Assembly: GCF_902726655.1 (NCBI RefSeq)
Contig: NZ_CACVAN010000001.1
Coordinates: 3,038,001-3,102,000, forward strand
Reading direction: 5' to 3'
From: Virgibacillus ihumii
GTDB taxonomy: Bacteria; Bacillota; Bacilli; Bacillales; Amphibacillaceae
Length of the DNA stretch: 64,000 nt
In this document: one piece after another, positions 34,779 to 43,772 of the stretch
Position numbering within the stretch: position 1 is the stretch's first letter
Layout of the letters: each line of letters begins with the position of its first letter
Position numbers and translations under genes: made by a program
Notes under the pieces: generated by a model
Told to the model about the DNA's origin: nothing
Databases searched by the model: none
What the model saw: the letters and a program-made list of their open reading frames with translations, nothing else

Positions 34779-36242
34779 ATGGAACAATTAAAACTGGAGT
34801 TAACCAACATCGAGGTGTCCTTTTTAGATCAATTGGTGTTGGATATTCCGAAGCTGTCGGTGTACCAATTTGATCGAATTGGACTTGTTGGAAAAAATGG
34901 ATCAGGAAAAAGTACGTTATTGAAATTGATAAACGGAAATATTCATCCAAATAAAGGAAAAATCCATCGCCTGACTGATATTGGTTACTTTGAACAGACT
35001 GCACAGCCAGTCGATGGTGAGATGGATTATGAACTGCTCGGTAAATTATCGGTTCCAAAAACGGATATTGGAGAACTGAGTGGTGGTGAATTAACGCGAA
35101 TGAAGATGGCACAACTGTTTTCAGTGTATTATGAAATGATGCTGATTGATGAACCGACAACACATTTGGACACTGCGGGAATTGATTTTTTAATCGATCA
35201 GTTAAGGTACTACTATGGAGCTTTGATTCTGGTGAGCCATGACCGATACGTGTTGGACCAGCTGGTCACAAAGATCTGGGAAATCAAAAATGGAAAAATC
35301 ACCGAATACGCGGGAAACTATACCGATTATGCAGAACAGAAGGAATTGGAAAGAAAACAGCAGCAGGAGCAGCATGAATTGTATGTGAAGGAGAAAACCA
35401 GGCTGTTAAAAGCTGCGGATGAGAAAATGGAAAAAGCCAAAAAGGTGACGCAATCCAATAAAAAGTTGTCCAAAATTGATACAAAGGCAAAGGCTAACAA
35501 AATGTTTATGACGAAATCAAAAGGAACCAGCCAGAAGTCGGTACAGCGTGCAGCGAAAGCTATTGAGCAGCGGGTCGAACAGCTGGATGTTGTGGAAGCA
35601 CCAGATGAAGAACAATCGCTTTATTTTCATCAGTCCAAGGCACTTCAGATGCATAACAAGTTTCCGGTTATGGCGGATCGATTAACATTGTATGCCGGTG
35701 ATAAACTGCTTTTGCGGGAGGCAAGTTTCCAATTTCCTCTGGCAGCAACGATTGCCCTAACTGGAGAAAATGGTTCCGGAAAGACGACACTCCTCAAGCA
35801 TATCGTAAATCAGGGGGAAGCTATTGAGTTGTCTCCAAAAGTGGTTTTTGGCGTTTACGAACAAATGGATTTTCAGTTTAACAAGGCGGAGACGGTACTA
35901 TCGTATATGAAAAACAGGAGCGACCAAAATGAGGGAAGAATTCGGGCTGTTTTGGATGCCATGAATTTTACCGGCAATGATATAAAAAAGGATGTGCGGG
36001 AATTAAGCGGCGGGGAATCGATTCGACTTGTGCTGTCTCAGCTCTTTCTGGGAAGATACAACGTGCTGGTTTTGGATGAACCGACGAATTTTCTGGATGT
36101 TGATTGTATCGTGGCATTGGAAAAATTTTTGAAAGCCTATCAGGGAACGATTCTCCTGGTTTCACATGATCGGACATTTGTGAATCGGGTTGCTGATTCT
36201 GTATATGAAATTAAGGGACAGCAATTAAAATTGAAATACTGA
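34779..36242 (+). CDS. ABC-F ribosomal protection protein (Vga/VmlR type)
   Basis: A 487-residue soluble protein with two ABC ATPase domains: Walker A GKNGSGKST near 37, signature LSGGE near 98, Walker B MMLIDEPTTHLD near 120; a basic interdomain linker about 180-275 (ERKQQQEQHELY, KKLSKIDTKAKAN); second Walker A GENGSGKTT near 326 and LSGGES near 405. There are no membrane segments. These proteins enter the ribosomal E site and displace lincosamides, streptogramin A or pleuromutilins. Length and linker put it with Vga/VmlR rather than housekeeping EttA-like forms. The leader and attenuator support antibiotic induction. Drug spectrum cannot be read. Confidence 0.88.
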   Translation: MEQLKLELTNIEVSFLDQLVLDIPKLSVYQFDRIGLVGKNGSGKSTLLKLINGNIHPNKGKIHRLTDIGYFEQTAQPVDGEMDYELLGKLSVPKTDIGELSGGELTRMKMAQLFSVYYEMMLIDEPTTHLDTAGIDFLIDQLRYYYGALILVSHDRYVLDQLVTKIWEIKNGKITEYAGNYTDYAEQKELERKQQQEQHELYVKEKTRLLKAADEKMEKAKKVTQSNKKLSKIDTKAKANKMFMTKSKGTSQKSVQRAAKAIEQRVEQLDVVEAPDEEQSLYFHQSKALQMHNKFPVMADRLTLYAGDKLLLREASFQFPLAATIALTGENGSGKTTLLKHIVNQGEAIELSPKVVFGVYEQMDFQFNKAETVLSYMKNRSDQNEGRIRAVLDAMNFTGNDIKKDVRELSGGESIRLVLSQLFLGRYNVLVLDEPTNFLDVDCIVALEKFLKAYQGTILLVSHDRTFVNRVADSVYEIKGQQLKLKY

Positions 36243-36247
36243 ATGTA

Positions 36248-36280
36248 AGCCCGGCATGCTCATATCATGCCGGGCTTTTG
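36248..36280. terminator. Terminator between convergent ABC-F and FNR genes
   Basis: Perfect 11-bp stem AGCCCGGCATG / CATGCCGGGCT followed by TTTG. Confidence 0.8.
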
Positions 36281-36331
36281 TCTATATTAATCGGTCTTTT
36301 AATTGCCTGTCGATACAGCAGTATCAGCTTT

Positions 36332-37333
36332 CTATTCATCAAATACAATCGTACTGTACACCTGCTTGACAGCAGCCGGATCAACATGATATTTAGCATG
36401 ATTAGCAGCAGTTATAGCCTCGTTAAATGCGGATGCAAGCAGGCGCCATTTTTGCGGGTAGCCGGCAATATCACCGGCAACGAACACGCCTTTCATATGC
36501 GTTTCCATGTTTTCATTTACCGGAATACGCCTGCTTTCCAGAGTGAATCCCCAGTCTGTAACCGGTGATAAATCAAAGCTGTACCCTTGGCAAATAATCA
36601 GATCATCGACTGGGATACTCCTGTCTTCTTTTGTTTTAATATTCCGGGCATGGATAGAAGTAAGCTCATCCTGATGCCCATTAAGTCCAGTCATCGTATA
36701 TGGTGTCAGAATTTCAACATCTGAATGCTTCAATTGCTCAAGATCCGGTTCGAGGGCTTTAAATTTATCATGTTTATGCATCAGAAGCACTTTTTCTGCG
36801 ATACCCGATAAACTATTTGCCAGCGTTACAGCGGTGTTAACGCCACCATAAATAAGGACGCTTTTTCCGGCAAATTTTTCGGGATCAACAGATTCGTAAT
36901 GGATATGTTTTCCTGGGTTGATGAGTTCATTATTCAGTTTTAAACGATTAACGGAAAAGGCACCCGGACCGACTGCGATGATCACGGTTTTGGTGTGATG
37001 CACTTCACCTGTGTTTGTTGTGAGGATATATGTACCATCATCTTGCCGCTCAAGACGTTCCACTTTTTGATTGAAAATAATCGTGGGATCGAACATCAGC
37101 GCCTGTTCCTTTAGCTGTCCGATCAGCTTATCCCCGGAAATTTTTGCAATGCCACCGACATCATAAATATATTTTTCCGGATAAAAAACGGATACTGTAC
37201 CGCCGAGATCGGATTGATTTTCAATGATTTTTGTATTCATCTCCCGCATGCCAGTATAATAGGCGGCAAATAAACCGGCAGAACCACCGCCGATTATCGT
37301 TACATCAAACAATTCATGTTCCCCATTCATCAT
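36332..37333 (-). CDS. Ferredoxin-NADP reductase, thioredoxin-reductase type (YcgT-like)
   Basis: A 333-residue flavoprotein with FAD site IIGGGSAGLFAAYYTGMR near 12, NADPH-domain loop GKSVLIYGGVNTAV near 155 and GVFVAGDIAGY near 285. The CxxC disulfide of thioredoxin reductases is absent, which places it with type-2 ferredoxin/flavodoxin-NADP reductases such as B. subtilis YumC and YcgT. The upstream Fur-box-like sequence fits YcgT, an iron-regulated member. It would pass electrons from NADPH to ferredoxin or to heme- or siderophore-processing enzymes. Confidence 0.87.
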   Translation of the reverse strand: MMNGEHELFDVTIIGGGSAGLFAAYYTGMREMNTKIIENQSDLGGTVSVFYPEKYIYDVGGIAKISGDKLIGQLKEQALMFDPTIIFNQKVERLERQDDGTYILTTNTGEVHHTKTVIIAVGPGAFSVNRLKLNNELINPGKHIHYESVDPEKFAGKSVLIYGGVNTAVTLANSLSGIAEKVLLMHKHDKFKALEPDLEQLKHSDVEILTPYTMTGLNGHQDELTSIHARNIKTKEDRSIPVDDLIICQGYSFDLSPVTDWGFTLESRRIPVNENMETHMKGVFVAGDIAGYPQKWRLLASAFNEAITAANHAKYHVDPAAVKQVYSTIVFDE

Positions 37334-37354
37334 ACTTCCCCATTTCCTCGTAAT

Positions 37355-37369
37355 TGAGATTCATTATCA
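37355..37369. promoter_or_regulatory. Fur box upstream of the FNR gene
   Basis: TGAGATTCATTATCA matches the 7-1-7 Fur consensus TGATAATnATTATCA at 12 of the 14 arm positions. It lies 22 bp before the reductase start. Iron-dependent repression is the likely role. Confidence 0.65.
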
Positions 37370-37419
37370 ATTATTGTAGCACTATAGGGGGCCAGTGACA
37401 ACTGAATTTTGGCAGCAGG

Positions 37420-37839
37420 TTAATTCCAATATTTCACCAATAGACCGACAGCCACTCCGTATAAACCGTGTCCGAGCGTCCAAAATCCCCAGGCTGCTAT
37501 GTTTGTTAAAGCTGGTGGTATATTGGTTAATGCCGTTAGTGAATACAGGATGCCGCCGCCAATTGTATATGTCAGAAAGTAGGGGAGGAATCTCTCATGC
37601 CACCGGACAGGTTTTAAAAGGAAGTAGAGAACACCGACACTCGCAATGCATGTTGTAAAATGGAAAATCATTCCGATACCGGATATGTTATTCCATTGAC
37701 TTAAAATGGGGATATAATCCATATTAAACAGCAATATATAAGCCTGGTTGCCAGTAAGTGCCTGAATGATATTTAAAAATCCCGCCAGAATAATACCGGC
37801 TACAATGCCTATGAAAACCAGTTTCGTTAATTGTTTCAT
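37420..37839 (-). CDS. Conserved four-helix membrane protein
   Basis: A 139-residue protein with about four hydrophobic segments (5-28, 50-72, 83-103, 115-136). Start MKQLTKLVFIGI at 37839 has GAGGGAG 6 nt upstream; the longer frame to 37950 has none. I do not recognise a family with certainty; it resembles YagU-like small membrane proteins. Confidence 0.65.
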   Translation of the reverse strand: MKQLTKLVFIGIVAGIILAGFLNIIQALTGNQAYILLFNMDYIPILSQWNNISGIGMIFHFTTCIASVGVLYFLLKPVRWHERFLPYFLTYTIGGGILYSLTALTNIPPALTNIAAWGFWTLGHGLYGVAVGLLVKYWN

Positions 37840-37940
37840 GATGGCTCCCTCGCGGAAAAGAAATGTTTTATTTCTTTTCCCGGGCAGGATGATTGTAAAC
37901 ATGGGGTTGTTCAGGATCGGATAAAAGTGTTTGAAAATAT

Positions 37941-38040
37941 CAAATCGCACATATCCACGTTAAAATCGCACATATATGTTTCATAACGGCACATATCCGG
38001 TGTGAAACCGCACATATATGCTTCAAAATCGCACATAAAT
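37941..38040. repeat. 21-bp repeat array C (5 units)
   Basis: The word CGCACATAT or a close variant occurs at 37946, 37967, 37988, 38009 and 38030, exactly 21 bp apart, with 12-bp variable parts such as CCACGTTAAAAT. It lies between two minus-strand genes. Because 21 is a multiple of 3 the array stays open in several frames and yields a false Cys-heptad protein on the minus strand. Confidence 0.8.
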
Positions 38041-38073
38041 TTGGAATTGGACTTCTTCCAGTCGGTGCAGGAC

Positions 38074-39087
38074 TTATACAATAAAATAAACAATAACTGA
38101 CAGACATACCGATGTGATCAGCATTGCCACTAATGGTTTCAATGCTTTTGTCCGTAAGTCGCGAAAACTCACATTGAGGCCAAGGCCTACCATTGCAGCA
38201 GTGAGCAGCCAATTCGTGATACCAAAGACAATATTCATGACGCCATCTGATACCGGGATCGATTGGCCGAGTACATAGCTGCCCAAAATACTTAAGATGA
38301 TAAAGCCAACCAAAAACCAGGGAAACTCAATTTTCGTATCAGGCTGTTCTGTGGACTTATTTTTTCGTTTCATGAAATAAATTAAAATAAAACATAATGG
38401 AACGAGCAAAAATACCCGGCCGAGTTTTGCCAGCAACGCAATTGCCAATGCGTTTTCTCCCCCCGGTGCGGCAGCAAGGGCAACGTGCGCCACCTCGTGC
38501 AGACTGGATCCGGCCCATGTGCCGTATTCAATTGGTGTCATTGGCAGAATGGGCCGAATAATGGTATAACCGATTGCGAAAACCGTTCCCATCAGGGCTA
38601 TGATACCAACCCCAATTGCCGTGTCCTCATCCTTTGCTTTAATAATTGGTGCTACCGCTGCGATTGCTGCTGCACCACAAACGCCAGTGCCGACCCCAAG
38701 CAGCATCGAAATCGTTTCGTTCGCTTTAAAAACTTTTGCCAGCCAGACAGTAAGCAGAATCGCAAACAGAATGACACCTGCATCACGAAGCAGTAATCCG
38801 AGTCCGTCGTTCAAAACAACGTCAATGTTTAGTTTTAGACCGTATAAAATAATGGCAGCCCTCAAGAGACGTTTTGATGAAAAACCAATCCCTGCCCGAA
38901 TCGTTTCCGGATACCCGAAAAACTGTCTGTAAATAATTGCAAGAATAATCGCACAGGCAAGCTGCCCGACACGGTCGAATCCCGGTACCATTGCGAGCAA
39001 ATAACCCAACAATGCAATGAAAAATGTAAATGCGACACCAGCAAGCCATTTTCCGCCGGGTAGTGAAATTCCTTTGATGTTCGGCAT
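38074..39087 (-). CDS. YeiH-family putative sulfate/sulfite exporter
   Basis: A 337-residue UPF0324/YeiH membrane protein with about ten helices. LGVGTGVCGAAAIAAVAPII and GSSLHEVAHVALAA are family signatures. It is predicted to export anions from sulfonate or sulfite metabolism. The ATG at 39087 has AGGAGG 7 nt upstream. A LysR regulator is divergent across 112 bp, the same arrangement as yeiH and yeiE in E. coli. Confidence 0.83.
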   Translation of the reverse strand: MPNIKGISLPGGKWLAGVAFTFFIALLGYLLAMVPGFDRVGQLACAIILAIIYRQFFGYPETIRAGIGFSSKRLLRAAIILYGLKLNIDVVLNDGLGLLLRDAGVILFAILLTVWLAKVFKANETISMLLGVGTGVCGAAAIAAVAPIIKAKDEDTAIGVGIIALMGTVFAIGYTIIRPILPMTPIEYGTWAGSSLHEVAHVALAAAPGGENALAIALLAKLGRVFLLVPLCFILIYFMKRKNKSTEQPDTKIEFPWFLVGFIILSILGSYVLGQSIPVSDGVMNIVFGITNWLLTAAMVGLGLNVSFRDLRTKALKPLVAMLITSVCLSVIVYFIV

Positions 39088-39199
39088 AATAAAACCTCCT
39101 GTATCAAGGATATGAGAATGCCTTGTATAAGTGAAATAAATCATTATAATAGTAATCATAAGTAATCGGTTATTCATAAAAGTGAAGGGAGTTGATTTC

Positions 39200-40102
39200 A
39201 TGGATCAGCATTTAAGTGTGTTTATTGCGGTTGCGGAAAAAAAGAACTTTTCCAGAGCTGCGGAGGAATTACACATGACTCAGCCGGCGGTCAGCCAGTA
39301 TATCCGCATGTTTGAGGAAACCATCGGCACCAGACTTTTGGAACGATCCAATAAATATGTCCGGCTGAATAAAGCAGGGGAAATCGTGTATCATCATGCG
39401 AAAGAGATTCTCGGACTTTATACGAATATGCAAACACTCGTTGATGACTTGACGAATAAAGCGAACGGTCCGCTTTCAATAGGAGCCAGCTACACATTTG
39501 GTGAGTATTTACTTCCACAGATCATTGCCGGACTTTGTGAAATGTATCCGGATATTAAGCCGGAAGTGACAATCGGTAATACATCCCTTATTGCTGAACA
39601 GGTGTCGTCTCATCAACTTGACATTGGTATCGTAGAAGGGCATTTTAAGGAACAGCAACTCAGGAAAGAGGTTTTTCTGGCAGATCAGATGTATGCAGTT
39701 GCCTCATCAAGCCACCCGTTTAGTCAAAAAAATGTTGTTGTAAAACCAAAAATGCTGGAAGAAGAAATATGGATTGTGCGGGAAAGTGGATCCGGAACAA
39801 GGGAAGCAACAGAGGTTATGTTTCAGGACATTGGTATTTCCCCGGCTAAAAAAATGAATTTCAGCAGTACGCAGCCGATTAAAGGTGCAGTAGAGGCCGG
39901 CCTTGGCATTACCCTGCTGTCGCAATGGGCTATCCAAAAAGAGGTGCGAAATGGCGATTTGACTATTTTAAACGTTGATGGACTTCCGTTTAACAGACAA
40001 TTTGCATTTATAACCAAATCACCGTTTCAGACTAAAGCACTGGAAGTTTTTATTGATATCCTGCGAAATGGTATCATGACATCAACTATAAACGAGGAGT
40101 GA
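39200..40102 (+). CDS. LysR-family regulator divergent from yeiH
   Basis: A 300-residue LTTR. DNA-binding domain 1-60 (NFSRAAEELHMTQPAVSQYI), linker helix to about 85, then the periplasmic-binding-like effector domain (GASYTFGEYLLPQI). It likely activates yeiH; the 112-bp intergenic region has the direct repeat AGTAATC-N3-AGTAATC and T-N11-A-like words. The effector may be sulfite or a related sulfur compound by analogy with YeiE and CysL. The ATG at 39200 is 9 nt after AAGGGAG. Confidence 0.85.
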   Translation: MDQHLSVFIAVAEKKNFSRAAEELHMTQPAVSQYIRMFEETIGTRLLERSNKYVRLNKAGEIVYHHAKEILGLYTNMQTLVDDLTNKANGPLSIGASYTFGEYLLPQIIAGLCEMYPDIKPEVTIGNTSLIAEQVSSHQLDIGIVEGHFKEQQLRKEVFLADQMYAVASSSHPFSQKNVVVKPKMLEEEIWIVRESGSGTREATEVMFQDIGISPAKKMNFSSTQPIKGAVEAGLGITLLSQWAIQKEVRNGDLTILNVDGLPFNRQFAFITKSPFQTKALEVFIDILRNGIMTSTINEE

Positions 40103-40108
40103 ACATGT

Positions 40109-40513
40109 ATGAAAAAGATTGTTCCGCATTTGCGAATCAAAAACTGCAAGGAGGAGATTGCATTTTATCAGCAGGTATTCGGTGGTGAAATTAAAAACAC
40201 CCAGCTAGCAGATGGTATTGAAATGTTTAAAGGACATGAAGGAAAATACATACATGCTGAACTGCACATGAATAAGAACTGCATCGTGTACATGGCGGAT
40301 GTATTTGGTGAAGAAACAGTTCAGGGAACGGATATGCTGCTTGGACCAGACTTGGATACAGAGGAAGAGATTATGAATATCTATAATAAGCTTGCCGAGG
40401 AAGGCGAAGTGAAAATGGAACTGCAGGACACGTTCTGGGGTGCCAAACATGCTATTGTTAAAGACAGGAACGGTATCAGTTGGGAACTGAATTATACAAA
40501 ACCATCAAGCTAA
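40109..40513 (+). CDS. VOC/PhnB-like glyoxalase-fold protein
   Basis: A 134-residue PhnB-type VOC protein: PHLRIKNCKEEIAFYQQVFG at the start, HAELHMNKNCIVYMAD in the middle, and DTFWGAKHAIVKDRNGISWEL at the end, the usual metal-site positions. Catalytic activity is unknown for this group. It follows the LysR gene by 6 bp. Confidence 0.8.
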   Translation: MKKIVPHLRIKNCKEEIAFYQQVFGGEIKNTQLADGIEMFKGHEGKYIHAELHMNKNCIVYMADVFGEETVQGTDMLLGPDLDTEEEIMNIYNKLAEEGEVKMELQDTFWGAKHAIVKDRNGISWELNYTKPSS

Positions 40514-40534
40514 TGACAATATCTTGGAGATAAT

Positions 40535-40569
40535 GAGCCACTGCTTTCTCTGCAGTGGCTCTTTTTTTG
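40535..40569 (+). terminator. Terminator after the VOC gene
   Basis: Stem GAGCCACTGC / GCAGTGGCTC followed by TTTTTTTG. Confidence 0.88.
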
Positions 40570-40802
40570 CCTTTTGAAAAACCGAAAATAATGCTACCCC
40601 GATACCCGTCTCATTGATCGGTGAGATTTTTAAATATAAATCCCCCCCTGAAATCTTCCTGCAGACTGGCGGCAATTATTGCTGCTTTAATATTCCACAA
40701 CACCTTTAGAATAAACTTTGTATTCTAATGAGTAAGGACAACCAATTGTTGAGACAATAGTAATACCTTATTAATGTATCAGTGAAAAGGCGGGAAAAAT
40801 TT

Positions 40803-41777
40803 ATGAAAGAATTATTCAAGCTGTTGAAAAAAGGCAGTAAATCAGCACTATGGGCCAGTATCATAAATACAGTTGTTGCTATAATCAAAGGGATTGCTTA
40901 TTTTATCACAGGAAATGTGGCAATGTTTGCGGAATTTATGCACAGTATTGGAGATGCGGCAAACCAATTATTTGTATTCACTGGCTCAGCTCTAAGTCAA
41001 AAGGCTCCAACCGACCGTTTTCCGGAGGGGTTTTCCCGATTGGTAAATTTAGTATGCCTTGGAGCTGTAATTGTCGTTGGTATTCTGGCGTATGAGACGA
41101 TTAAAAAAGGAGTTCACCATATCATTGATCCCCCGGACGCCGGTTCCTGGTTATGGTTGAACATTTCTGTCCTCGGAATTGCAGTAGTGTTGGAATCGTT
41201 TGTTTGGTATAAAGCAATGAAGGAAATAGTAGAGGATTTGGAAGGTGATGATATAAAGGGGTTTAAAATTGTGAGCGAAAGTTTTAAAAATATAGGTAAT
41301 GCCAAACCAGCAACCAAACTTGTGTTTTTAGAGGATGCAGTGGCCACAAGTGGTGCTTTAATTGCTATTGCCGGTATCCTTATTGGAACCTACACACCTT
41401 TCCACTCAGCTGAAGGTTATGCCTCCGTTATTATAGGAATTATGTTGTTTTATGTGGTTGGACGGATCTTTCTTGATAATGCTGCCGGAATTTTAGGTGT
41501 TTCGGATGAGGATATGGAAAGTAAAATTGGAGAGTACGTTTTTGAATCAGACCATGTAAAGGATATACGGGATCTGAAGGTTATTCGACAGGGCCAGGAA
41601 ATGTATGTTGAATTGAAGATTGAACTGGATCCGGAGATGACAATAACAGAGGCTGATAAAATCCGTGATCGTATCGAGAAAAAGATTTTGAACGAAAAAG
41701 GTGTATCAGATGTCATAATTGAATTTGATAAAGATGACCAGGAACAGAACTGGGATAATTCGGGTGAAGAGACGTAA
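40803..41777 (+). CDS. Cation diffusion facilitator family transporter
   Basis: A 324-residue CDF protein with six membrane segments. HSIGDAANQ (helix II) and FLEDAVATSG (helix V) carry the metal-site residues, and a cytoplasmic C-terminal domain (VKDIRDLKVIRQGQEMYVE) follows. It exports divalent metals such as Zn or Mn against H+. HSIGD and ED rather than HxxxD/HxxxD suggest a non-classical group. The ATG at 40803 follows AAGGCGGG. Confidence 0.85.
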   Translation: MKELFKLLKKGSKSALWASIINTVVAIIKGIAYFITGNVAMFAEFMHSIGDAANQLFVFTGSALSQKAPTDRFPEGFSRLVNLVCLGAVIVVGILAYETIKKGVHHIIDPPDAGSWLWLNISVLGIAVVLESFVWYKAMKEIVEDLEGDDIKGFKIVSESFKNIGNAKPATKLVFLEDAVATSGALIAIAGILIGTYTPFHSAEGYASVIIGIMLFYVVGRIFLDNAAGILGVSDEDMESKIGEYVFESDHVKDIRDLKVIRQGQEMYVELKIELDPEMTITEADKIRDRIEKKILNEKGVSDVIIEFDKDDQEQNWDNSGEET

Positions 41778-41814
41778 CAAGATAAAGTTGACTAATCTTA
41801 TTATCTCAAGTGGT

Positions 41815-41868
41815 GAACCTTCATTCCGCGGGAAAAGAATCTCCTGTTGAATGAAGGCTCATTTTTTT
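41815..41868 (+). terminator. Terminator of the CDF gene
   Basis: Stem GAACCTTCATTC / GAATGAAGGCTC with a 22-nt loop, followed by ATTTTTTT. Confidence 0.8.
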
Positions 41869-41934
41869 ATCCCCTTCCTATCTGAAAATTTGTGTTATTA
41901 TGGATACAGTTAATAATTGGGGAGTGATGCTACG

Positions 41935-42516
41935 ATGACTAAACTGGGATTTATCCGACATGGGATAACACAATGGAATATTGAAGGAAGAGCACAGGGG
42001 AATTCCGATATACCGCTTGCTGAACAGGGCTTGCAGGAAGCAAGGCTTCTTGCCGAAAGACCGGAAATTGCTGGGTGGGATGTCGTGTATTCCAGTGATC
42101 TATTACGGGCAAAACAAACAGCAGAGATTATTGTGGCAAAAACTGGAGTTCCGCTGTATTTGGATGCCAGACTGCGTGAACGAAGCGGCGGGCTTATCGA
42201 AGGAACTACTGAAGAAGAACGCATGGAAAAATGGGGGCCCCGCTGGCGTGAGCTTGATATGAAATTTGAGTCGAATGAAAGCATTATTTCCCGGGGAATG
42301 TCGTTTATTGATGAAATTAATGGAAAACATGACAGCCAAAAGGTACTGATTGTCAGCCATGGTGCATTTATAAAGCGTCTTTTAAATGAACTCATTCCTG
42401 GTGGAAATATGGTTGAGTCCTTATATAATACATCTTTTACAACGCTTGTAAAATGTGAGAGTGGCTGGGACTGTGATTTGTATAATTGTACGAAACATTT
42501 ATCGGTGAAAGCATAA
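41935..42516 (+). CDS. Histidine phosphatase family protein
   Basis: A 193-residue phosphoglycerate-mutase-fold phosphatase. LGFIRHGITQWN holds the phospho-accepting His, SSDLLRAKQTAE the second Arg, and VLIVSHGAFIKRL the second His. Substrate unknown; the family includes cobalamin and sugar-phosphate phosphatases. The ATG at 41935 follows GGGGAG at 10 nt. Confidence 0.85.
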   Translation: MTKLGFIRHGITQWNIEGRAQGNSDIPLAEQGLQEARLLAERPEIAGWDVVYSSDLLRAKQTAEIIVAKTGVPLYLDARLRERSGGLIEGTTEEERMEKWGPRWRELDMKFESNESIISRGMSFIDEINGKHDSQKVLIVSHGAFIKRLLNELIPGGNMVESLYNTSFTTLVKCESGWDCDLYNCTKHLSVKA

Positions 42517-42550
42517 TAGATGATGACAGTTTGAAGAGATATACTTTTAA

Positions 42551-42631
42551 TCTGTTCCAGATCCCGGATTTGATCGGTTTGAATTCAGAGATCCTTTTGG
42601 CAACAGGGTAGAGATGATACAGGAGATTTAG
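42551..42631 (+). pseudogene. 3' remnant of a VOC/glyoxalase gene
   Basis: A frame from 42551 to the TAG at 42629-42631 reads DPGFDRFEFRDPFGNRVEMI, the usual C-terminal strand of glyoxalase/VOC proteins with the metal-binding Glu. It is bounded upstream by an in-frame TAA, and nothing recognisable precedes it. It is therefore the tail of a deleted gene. It lies in the 214-bp gap before the Nudix gene. Confidence 0.65.
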
Positions 42632-42730
42632 AGTTCTTACAGGGGGTTAAACAATGTACATAAAAATTGTCAATGAAGTTACCGATATACTACACAACGA
42701 TTATGCCGGTTGTAACGGTGGGTATTGGTT

Positions 42731-43141
42731 ATGATAGCACCACCAAAACATATTGTTTCAGCGGCAACGATTATTTTAAATGATCATAATGAGTTGTTAT
42801 TGATTAAAGGACCGCGTCGGGGTTGGGAGATGCCTGGCGGACAAGTGGAAGAAGGGGAATCACTGAAGGAAGCAGCAATCCGCGAAACAAAAGAGGAGTG
42901 CGGTGTGGATATTGAGATTATTAAGTTCTGCGGCGTCTATCAAAATGTCACAAAGTCTATTTGTAATACATTATTTTTAGGAAAACCGGTCGACGGAGAA
43001 CCGATTCCGACTGAGGAGGCATTGGAAGCGGGTTATTTTCCGCTTGAAGAAGCGTTGAAGATGGTTACCTGGAAAAACTTCAGACAGCGGATTGAGCAAT
43101 GCTTGGATGAAGCATCGCAGCCATTTTTTGTGGAATTTTAA
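42731..43141 (+). CDS. Nudix hydrolase
   Basis: A 136-residue protein with a full Nudix box, from GGQVEEGESLKEAA into IRETKEECGV at about residues 37-59. It hydrolyses a nucleoside diphosphate linked to X; substrate unknown. The ATG at 42731 follows GGTGGG at 8 nt. The GNAT gene follows after 18 bp. Confidence 0.87.
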   Translation: MIAPPKHIVSAATIILNDHNELLLIKGPRRGWEMPGGQVEEGESLKEAAIRETKEECGVDIEIIKFCGVYQNVTKSICNTLFLGKPVDGEPIPTEEALEAGYFPLEEALKMVTWKNFRQRIEQCLDEASQPFFVEF

Positions 43142-43159
43142 TAAGGAGGGGAAAGCGAG

Positions 43160-43696
43160 ATGAAATTATTGGAAGGAACTAAAATTAAACTTGCAAGATT
43201 TAAGGAAGAGGATCTGAACAGTCTGGAACAGTGGCATCAGGATGAAGAGTTCATGCATTTAATGGACGCATCTCCAGCTTTTCCGAAAACCGAAGAAGAG
43301 CTGAAGGAATGGTATGTAAAAAAACATAAAGAATATAATGATTATTTGTTTTCAGTACGGGTGCTGGAGTCAGGTGATTTAATCGGCTTTGCAGCGCTTG
43401 ATTCGATTGACTGGGCAAACCGCAATGCGTGGCTGGCACTCGGGATAGGTGATAAAACAAATTGGAATAAGGGATATGGTCAGGAAATTCTCCGGCTTGT
43501 ACTTGGATTTGCATTCAGCGAATTAAATATGAACAGGGTCCAGCTGACAGTGTTTGAAAGCAACAAACGTGCCATCGCAGCCTATGAAAAATGCGGATTT
43601 AAGCACGAAGGCGGACATAGAGAATATTTGCAAAAGAACGGTCAGGCTGAAGACATGTTGCTCTTTGGCATTTTGCGAAGAGAGTGGCAGGAGTAA
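43160..43696 (+). CDS. GNAT acetyltransferase, RimJ/RimL type
   Basis: A 178-residue GNAT protein. LGIGDKTNWNKGYGQEILRL is the acetyl-CoA loop and NKRAIAAYEKCGFKHEGGHR the C-terminal beta bulge. It acetylates a protein N-terminus or a small amine; substrate unknown. GGAGGGGAAAG precedes the ATG. Confidence 0.85.
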   Translation: MKLLEGTKIKLARFKEEDLNSLEQWHQDEEFMHLMDASPAFPKTEEELKEWYVKKHKEYNDYLFSVRVLESGDLIGFAALDSIDWANRNAWLALGIGDKTNWNKGYGQEILRLVLGFAFSELNMNRVQLTVFESNKRAIAAYEKCGFKHEGGHREYLQKNGQAEDMLLFGILRREWQE

Positions 43697-43772
43697 ATGC
43701 TTTCTCGAAAGGCGCGGCACTTAAATTTTGTCACAAGGAAAATTAACCTGAATGATGCTGGAGGGGAGATAG

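Noticed and set aside
37911..38212. Cys-rich heptad-repeat proteins on the minus strand
   Set aside because: The heptads come from the 21-bp period of array C; the frames overlap yeiH or lack ribosome sites.
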